NCBI GenBank assembly: GCA_036365145.1
Contig: JAEOAD010000018.1
Location: forward strand, 10,124,001-10,188,000
Direction of reading: 5' to 3'
DNA: 64,000 nt
Source of the DNA: Orientallactaga sibirica
Taxonomy: Eukaryota; Chordata; Mammalia; Rodentia; Dipodidae
Part shown: piece by piece, positions 57,598-64,000 of the stretch
Numbering within the stretch: the stretch's first letter is position 1
Layout: each line of letters starts with the position of its first letter
Translations under genes and position numbers: made by a program
The notes under the pieces: generated by a model
What the model was told of the DNA's origin: nothing
Databases searched by the model: none
The model's input: the letters and a program-made list of their open reading frames with translations, nothing else

Positions 57598-58184
57598 ATC
57601 AACTATTTTTTAAATTAGTTTATTTATTTATTTATAGCAACATGTCATTTAGCTGTTGTTTGTTTGGGAAATGTGTGGATTAAATGATGTTAGTCCAACC
57701 TCTCCCAATAATAAATGATTCCTAAATACTGCCTGATTAAATAAAGTAAATAAACAATTTAAATTGTTAAGGTGTTTAAGTGTCGTAGATTTAATTCATT
57801 GTCAGGAATTGCTTAAGTTCCATTCCTTATCCAACAAGCACAGATAATACTATTGGCTTTAAAAATTCATATTTAGTAGTAAAGTTTGTGTCACCAGTTG
57901 TTGTTATAGTGTGTGGTTGAAGTTAGTTTGCCTAACTTCAGTTGGACTTAGTTTCTTAATATCTAAACCAGAACAGTCTGGTTGTGGGGAGTGGAGGCTC
58001 TGCTAAGGAGTGAGTGAATTTGTTCATGTATTCATTAACAGTTTCTGAAAGCAAATGTTAGCTGGAGATAGTTAATGATGGTCCACAGTGACAAACAGGA
58101 TTTTGCAAGAGTCAAAGTCAAGTCTATTATGCCATGGTTGGGGAGAGGCTTATAAGACTTCAGCAGTGAGAAGCTATAGCAGTT

Positions 58185-58525
58185 AATGGTTGTTGGGGAG
58201 AAGGAGATACTTTCTTCATTGATATAGCAATTGATCCGTTACCCAGGCTCCAGTAAATAACCCCAAATAGGCTACCAAGAAGGTTAAGGAGGAGAGGGGA
58301 GGGCAGGGGGAAGGAAGGAGAGAAAGAAGAGGAAGAAATAAGGTCAACGACACACCAAAGTGGAAGGGGGACTAAGATGGGAAAAAGAAGGTGTTCAGCT
58401 GAGAGGGAGGGGATCAAAAGAAGGTAATGGGATTGGCTTAATGACTGTGATCAAAATACATGATATACATGCAGGTATAAAATTTTCCAAAAATAAAATA
58501 ACTAATATAAATAAATAAAAACAAA
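58185..58525 (+). mobile_element. L1 3' end
   Basis: ttaatggttgttggggagaa, actttcttcattgatatagc, ccaggctccagtaaataacc, a purine-rich block at 58280-58350, gtgatcaaaatacatgatat, then (AAATA)n. Matches the terminal part of rodent L1. Confidence 0.75.
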
Positions 58526-58595
58526 TGTATCATTTTCTGTGAATAGACTAGGAGCCTGAGAATGATTACTCTGTATAATATAAACTTGAGATGGG

Positions 58596-58708
58596 GTGGT
58601 GGGGGCTCAGGTAGTAGGATAGCCATGAGTTCAAGGCCAGTGTGGGTTACAGAATGAATTCCAGGTCAGTCTGGGCTGGAGTGAGACCATTTCCCCAAAG
58701 AAAAATTG
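58596..58708 (+). mobile_element. 5'-truncated B1-like SINE
   Basis: gccatgagttcaaggccagt, gaattccaggtcagtctggg, gagtgagaccatttccccaa. Confidence 0.85.
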
Positions 58709-59684
58709 AGAGAAGACATAACTGATGCTTTCGATCATTTGAAGGATATTCTGTATAGTAAACACAGCAAGCTTGTTATATGTTATTGTAGGAAGCCTAA
58801 TTAATGTGGACCATTGATAGAACCTACATGTAGGGACAAAATTTGGATTGTGAACCTAAAATATGGTACTCTCCTCTTTGTGCTACCTAAGATAAATTTC
58901 AGTGATATATATTAAATTCACAATTATTGTAGATAAATATTATTCCTGAGAAAATATGTATCTGACAGAAATCAGTGATGTTCTATCTTTAATAAAACAT
59001 CAAATCTCTTTAATAAAACTTAGTACTATATACATAGTAGTACAATTGCTAATCAGATATCACTAACATTGCAAAGGCTTTATAATTCTACCATTTAATT
59101 AGCTGTTATAGGTAAGCTTTTAAACATTACTTGAAGTACAGTTTGGAGGATAGGAAGCTGATGAAGAAGCAGATTACACAAAGTAGAACTGGGAATTGCT
59201 TTTGGCATTCTTAACTCTGAGTTTCTGTTAACCTAGATGTATTTTAAAATGAGATGTGATACATCTGTTGCTACATGTCTCATGAATTTATATAGATTAA
59301 TAACTTAAACACAAGATACATATAAATATAACTGTGAGGAGGCTCCCACTTCTGAGTAGACCATGTTCCTCAGGCCAAGTTGAAATCAAGTTGAATTGAC
59401 TTGTTAGAGACTTCCAGTATTGATTAACCCAATATTGTAAGAGTGTCCACATTTAGCATCCACCAGCCCTTTAGATAAGTCACATTATAGAGAGATATAT
59501 AGATTGTGGTCAATATTATCTGCAAGTAGAATGACAGCTTCAATGCTTATATTCCTAAGTGTATAAATATTTTTTAGTAGTAAGGAACATTACAAACGAT
59601 GTTTAGTTCAGGTGTTTGTCACCATTTGGATATTGTGCCTTCCCAAACCCTCCCAAATAAAAATATTTACAGTTTTATTAGTAC

Positions 59685-60000
59685 CTATTATAGTGACCTT
59701 CTCATTGCTGGCACAAAGCATCCAACTCAAAGCCGCTGATGGGAGAAAAGTTATTTGGACTTACAGTCTTTAGGGGAAGCTTCTTGATAGCAGGGAAAGC
59801 ATGACGCGAGCAGAGTGGATAACAGCAGCAGAGAGCGAGCTGAACTGTGACTGGGGGGAGCTGGCTATAACACTCCTTAGTCTGCCCCCAACAACACACT
59901 TCCTCAAGCAAAGCTCTACTTCCCAAATTGCAACCAGTTGGGGACCAAGCATTCAGAATACTTGAGTTTATATGGTTTATCTCATTCAAACTACCATAAC
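59685..60000 (-). mobile_element. MaLR-like LTR
   Basis: gaccttctcattgctggcac, gagaaaagttatttggactt, ggaaagcatgacgcgagcag, caagcattcagaatacttga, ctcattcaaactaccataac. Confidence 0.55.
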
Positions 60001-60171
60001 ACCTTTCCTCAAATGGGAAACATGGAATGGGGAAATGGCATTTAGCAACTGTTCTGGAATTTAAATTTGTGTTGATTATCCATATACAGCTACTTACATG
60101 ACTCAGAACTGCTGTGCTTTTTTGGGAGAATTTAAGTTATAATTATTTGGAAATTAAAAACATTTACCTGA

Positions 60172-60262
60172 GGCCAGGTGTTGTGGTTATAGTCATCTTC
60201 CACATAGCAGGTTTGAGGCCAGCCTGGCCTACATAGGCCTCTGCCTCAAAAACAACAGCAAA
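60172..60262 (+). mobile_element. Old B1-like SINE
   Basis: aggccaggtgttgtggttat, ttgaggccagcctggcctac, cctctgcctcaaaaac. Confidence 0.75.
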
Positions 60263-61805
60263 AGTTTATCTTTGACTGCAATTGATATTATAGTTCTGAA
60301 GACAGATGTTGTAAATATATACCACATTAAGTTATAAAAGTAGGAAACTGATTAGCTTGGGCTGATGGAGTTACAGAGTGGCTGATTCTGTGGGCTCATG
60401 AAAAGGACTGTCCTTTGGAACACTGGCATTTTTCTTTTTAGTTTTGACATTTTCTGGCTGGAGATATAAGTTCTTCAGTTTTTCCGTGAGAACATTCATC
60501 TCTATTTCTAGTGTCTTCTTCCAGCCACTGTAATTTAAAGACCACAACTCTAGCTGGGAACCAGTACTTCAGAGCTCAGAGTCTCCAAGAGAGACTATTA
60601 GAATGTGGTGTTTCTTTCTCCTAGCTGTGGTCAGACCTGGATAAGATGATTGGGAGCCTTGGACCGAGTTGTAAAGTCACTTGTATAGGAGATGCTAACA
60701 TGCAAAGCCTTCTTACTGTCTTTGCAGTTCATTAAGAGCATCAAGAATGTATTTGAACAAATATATGCATATATGTATATTAAATGTACATAAATGTTTA
60801 AAATAGCCAACTCCTTACATTTTTATAAAGTAATTTACTTTTTATAAATACTTTTATAAAATACGTATGTGAAATTTGTTGTAAATATTTTAACTAATGG
60901 ATTGTTGCTTTTTCCTTCTTTAAGCCAGATTCTAAATTTGAGGTTCAGACAAATTTAAAGAAACATTTTTAAAAACAATATTCACTTAATGATTTTCTTG
61001 GTTAGTAGAGGTTTCTGACTATTTTGCTTCAGAGTTATTCTGAAATATACCACAAAAATCACACAGAAGCATTAGTAGAACAGTGAGTGTAAACATCATT
61101 GTGTAGTAAGTACAGTGACAGTAAACAGGTGATGTTCATGAAAAGGGGAAAGTGTTTGCGTGGATTAGCTTCATCTTAGTCCTGTTGTTGGTGACACAGA
61201 GACTTGGAGTCTACAAGTTGTCCAAAAACTTTGTGTGGTGGCTATTTACAGTATTCTTAAATTCCTCAGGTATGAAATGGAGAAATTTTCTACATAATTA
61301 TGTTCAAGTACAGGAATTATATGGGACTTACTATGCTCTAAATATTTATACATATTTTCACTATTTTAGGATAGAATAAATAGCCTCAACTAAGAATATA
61401 ACTGTTAAAAAAACCTGGTTATGATATTATTAATTTTATTAGTAGGTCAAGAATTATGTGCCACATTATAACCTCATCATAATTTGTTGACTTTAAACTT
61501 ATTGAACACTGTTCCATTGGCTTTAAAAAAATTTGTTCTGTAGCTGAATTTCTGCATGGTAAACATATACTATTTAAATATTATGGGCCATATGTAGTAG
61601 AAAGTCCAACTCCCCAAGACTTATGTTTTGGGACTTGAGCATTTTTAGACTTAATATAATTTTTAATGCTTAGAGAATACACTCATCTATGTCCATTAAA
61701 ATTACTATTAGTAATCTGATTTTCCACATTTAATCTCCCATTGGTGTACAACTTTTTAAAGGCATTTTATAAGTTGCAGAAGACTTAGATATCAAAATTC
61801 TAAAT

Positions 61806-61972
61806 GGAGCCAGGTGTGGTAGCGCACACCTTTACTCCCAGACTTGGGTGGAAGAGGGAGGCAGATTGCCATGAGTTTGAGGCCACCCTGGGACTACATA
61901 GTGAATTTCAGATCAGCCTGGGCTAGAGTGAAGACCCTACTTTGAAAACCCCCTCAAAAAATTCTAAATGGG
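61806..61972 (+). mobile_element. B1-like SINE
   Basis: gagccaggtgtggtagcgca, gtttgaggccaccctgggac, tacatagtgaatttcagatc, gaccctactttgaaaa. Confidence 0.94.
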
Positions 61973-62697
61973 TCATACACTTTTTTTCCCCTTACCTTAA
62001 ACTAATATATAGGTGAAGTAAGCTATAAAAAAATTACTAGTCTTGGAGTTGATTGACACCAAGGACAGAATGTGTGCAGTAGGGTAGAGTAGACCTAGAT
62101 AGAGACATGGATGGTATACACACAGCTGAGGTCAGCTTGTTTCAAACCTCTGGAATGAGCTTTGTATTTCTTGAAAGTTTACATGATGAAGAGATGACAA
62201 GTTTGCTTTCCTACTTATTATAGGAGAATTAATGCTGTAATCTAACCTATGTAGCATTTTGCTCTATCAAAACCTTAAAATTCCAAGTATTCTTTGTAAA
62301 ACTCACATATAAGAGAATTTATTCAAGGACATGAAATGTTCCCTTTTGACATTTAAACTTTATTATGCCTTTGAGACTACATTTCTGACAATATGCAATA
62401 TATATTATGAATTGAGCTTTACACAATTGTGAGTTTTTTTCAGTTCCTCTCCAGTCTATAAATACGCATTAAGATCTCAGCATTTGTTTTGCATGTGTGC
62501 ATGTAAATGCTTGGGTTAAAATACTCCTTGATTCCTTAGATTCAAGGAAAGAAGGAAGACGTTATCTAAAATTGAGTTGATTTTATCACATGGGTAGCTT
62601 CATATGAAGATAAAAATGATACTTTTGCCATAGGAAAGATTTAGATAATAACAGATTGCAGTGCTTTTCTACTTTTACTATTATCATGGTATTATTT

Positions 62698-62900
62698 GTC
62701 TAATATACATTTATTTGAGAGACCCAGGAAAAAGGAAGAGAGAGAGGATGGGCACACTAGGGCCTCCTGCCACTACAGTCAAACTTCAGATGAATGTACA
62801 CTTCATGCATTTGGCTTTATGTGGGTACTGGGGAATCAAACTCAGGCTATCAGGCTTTATAAGCAAACTCCTTTAACCACTGAGTCATCTCTCCAGTCCC
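62698..62900 (-). mobile_element. B2-like SINE
   Basis: atatacatttatttgagaga, agggcctcctgccactacag, tttggctttatgtgggtact, gagtcatctctccagtccc. Confidence 0.92.
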
Positions 62901-62985
62901 TGCATGGTATTAATTTTATATCTTAATTCCTTGTCTCAGGGGTAGTAAAAAGTCAGTAGCTCTTATAAAATATATCAAGAGAGGG

Positions 62986-63316
62986 GCTAGGGAGAAATGG
63001 CTCCATGAATAACATTTCTTACTGGGCAAAATGGATGCTAAATCAGAGCTTGTATTCCCAGCATCTAAGTACATGCCAGGTGGACATGGCAGCCTGACTA
63101 TAATCTCTGAGCTTTGGAAGCAGAGTCAAGGGATTCCAAGGGCAAGATGACTAGCTAGACTAGCTAGGTCTGTGAGCTCTGGGTTCAAGTGAGAGACAGC
63201 CTCAGTAAAATACAGTAGTGAACTATGGAGGAAGACACCAATGTCAGGTTTTGTCCTCTTACACACACATGTGCCCACATGTGTAAGAGCATATATACAG
63301 ACACACACACACACAA
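62986..63316 (+). mobile_element. B4-like SINE
   Basis: ggggctagggagaaatggct, gagcttgtattcccagcatc, gtgagctctgggttcaagtg, gagacagcctcagtaaaata, then a CA-rich tail (63260-63315). Confidence 0.75.
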
Positions 63317-63952
63317 GGATAGAAACCATTATTCACTGTAGTATATATCATTAAACCTTTCCATAAACAAGGCTGGACACTTTTTTTTAACATTCTAAAT
63401 CCATGCTTTAGAGTTCTAGCTTACTAACAGCATATATTCTGATTCATCTTCCAGTGCTACTTGGATGTGAGCCTTGGTATAATGTAGGCTGAATCTAAAT
63501 AGTTGATAAGACAATATATACCATATTTCTCTTTATAGTAAGCACAAAAATAAGAATTCAAGTTGGTTTCATTCATTGAGAAACTTATTTGGGATGCTAT
63601 TTAACTATAATTTTTCTATATTCCCATCATCAAATGAAGCAATACTTGCGAATTTTAAATACAAATGAAAGTAGATTGTGTGTTTCCACTTAATTTCATA
63701 GTTTTAGATAATTCACATGACATATCTGAAATATTTACAAATACAACATATATCTGTGTAGTATGCCTATTATGTATATATAAGTGCTTCATAAATGATA
63801 AAACATGCAAATGCTATGTGATCACTTCATAGATCTTAATACAAAGCAACAATTTCTAGATGCCCACATAGCTTTTCATATCACAGATATTTGTATATGT
63901 GGGCTTATCTGTAGTTCTGACATTTTATAATTTGTCCTTTGTTTACATGCAG

Positions 63953-63976
63953 CAAGGAGTTATGGGCGAAGACGAG
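63953..63976 (+). CDS. CPEB2: CPEB2 coding exon 5 (24-nt microexon)
   Basis: 24 nt, phase 1 to phase 1, bounded by tttgtttacatgcag and gag|gtaatt. Joined to exon 4 it encodes ARSYGRRRG, the 8-residue insert known in CPEB2-4 isoforms. The basic RRR next to Ser/Tyr creates a basophilic kinase-like site, and isoforms with and without it are known in brain. A TGC directly before the acceptor AG resembles the intronic UGC element of SRRM4-dependent neuronal microexons. It is too short to be found by length and was identified by protein context and splice signals. The RRM and zinc-domain exons must lie to the right of the window. Confidence 0.93.
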
Positions 63977-64000
63977 GTAATTCATTTCTGTTTGCTTTAG

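Larger units (their letters stand above)
54662..63952 (+). other. CPEB2: CPEB2 intron 4
   Basis: 9291 bp, gtgagt to tacatgcag. Stretches with nothing recognised: 54925-55495, 55785-56315, 57025-57500, 57600-58180, 58710-59685, 60265-61800, 61975-62690 and 63320-63950. AT-rich throughout. Its repeats are listed separately. Confidence 0.9.

Overview
The window is a piece of a rodent nuclear genome. It is AT-rich, intron-rich and dense in SINEs, with one strong CpG island. Two SINE families recur on both strands. One is B1-like (7SL-derived), with a central segment reading close to 'gaggccaccctgagactaca'. The other is about 200 bp, B2-like and tRNA-derived; it opens 'gctggagagatggcttag' and ends in a CT-rich stretch plus (AAATA)n. 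These do not look like mouse or rat consensus copies. From memory they best fit a jerboa-type (Dipodoidea) genome; that assignment is inference.

Only one protein-coding gene can be supported: CPEB2, on the + strand, a cytoplasmic polyadenylation element-binding protein. Its first five coding exons lie at 24909-26546, 28926-29207, 36484-36574, 54611-54661 and 63953-63976. All have GT/AG borders and compatible phases (0, 0, 1, 1, 1). The gene runs off the right edge before the exons for the two RRMs and the zinc-binding domain. Exon 1 encodes the long, disordered, Pro/Gln/Gly-rich N-terminus. As given, it is readable only with two opposite single-base frame changes, near 25671-25685 and 26345-26350, which cancel each other. 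Exons 4 (51 nt) and 5 (24 nt) correspond to the alternatively spliced cassettes known in CPEB2-4.

Layout. 1-23.7 kb: intergenic, with a broken endogenous retrovirus (integrase part, - strand) at the left edge, a solo-LTR-like element near 4 kb, several MaLR-like LTRs, an L1 inserted with a 5' inversion (10715-12702, with target-site duplication), L1 3' ends, L2-like relics and many SINEs. 23.7-24.0 kb: a 31-bp minisatellite abutting the CpG island. 24.0-26.9 kb: CpG island, TATA-less GC-box promoter with a 31-bp tandem duplication, and CPEB2 exon 1. 26.5-64 kb: CPEB2 introns 1-4 and the start of intron 5, filled with SINEs, L1 3' fragments, old DNA transposons (MER5-like, Tigger/MER2-like), an LTR-like block at about 45.9-47.0 kb, and simple repeats.

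No tRNA, rRNA, CRISPR or bacterial-type feature was seen. No wholly new system was found. The points most worth a second look are the compensating frame changes in exon 1, the inverted L1, the two 31-bp repeat structures at the promoter, the microexon with its UGC element, and the inverted SINEs around exon 3. Repeat boundaries are by eye and good to roughly 10-20 bp.
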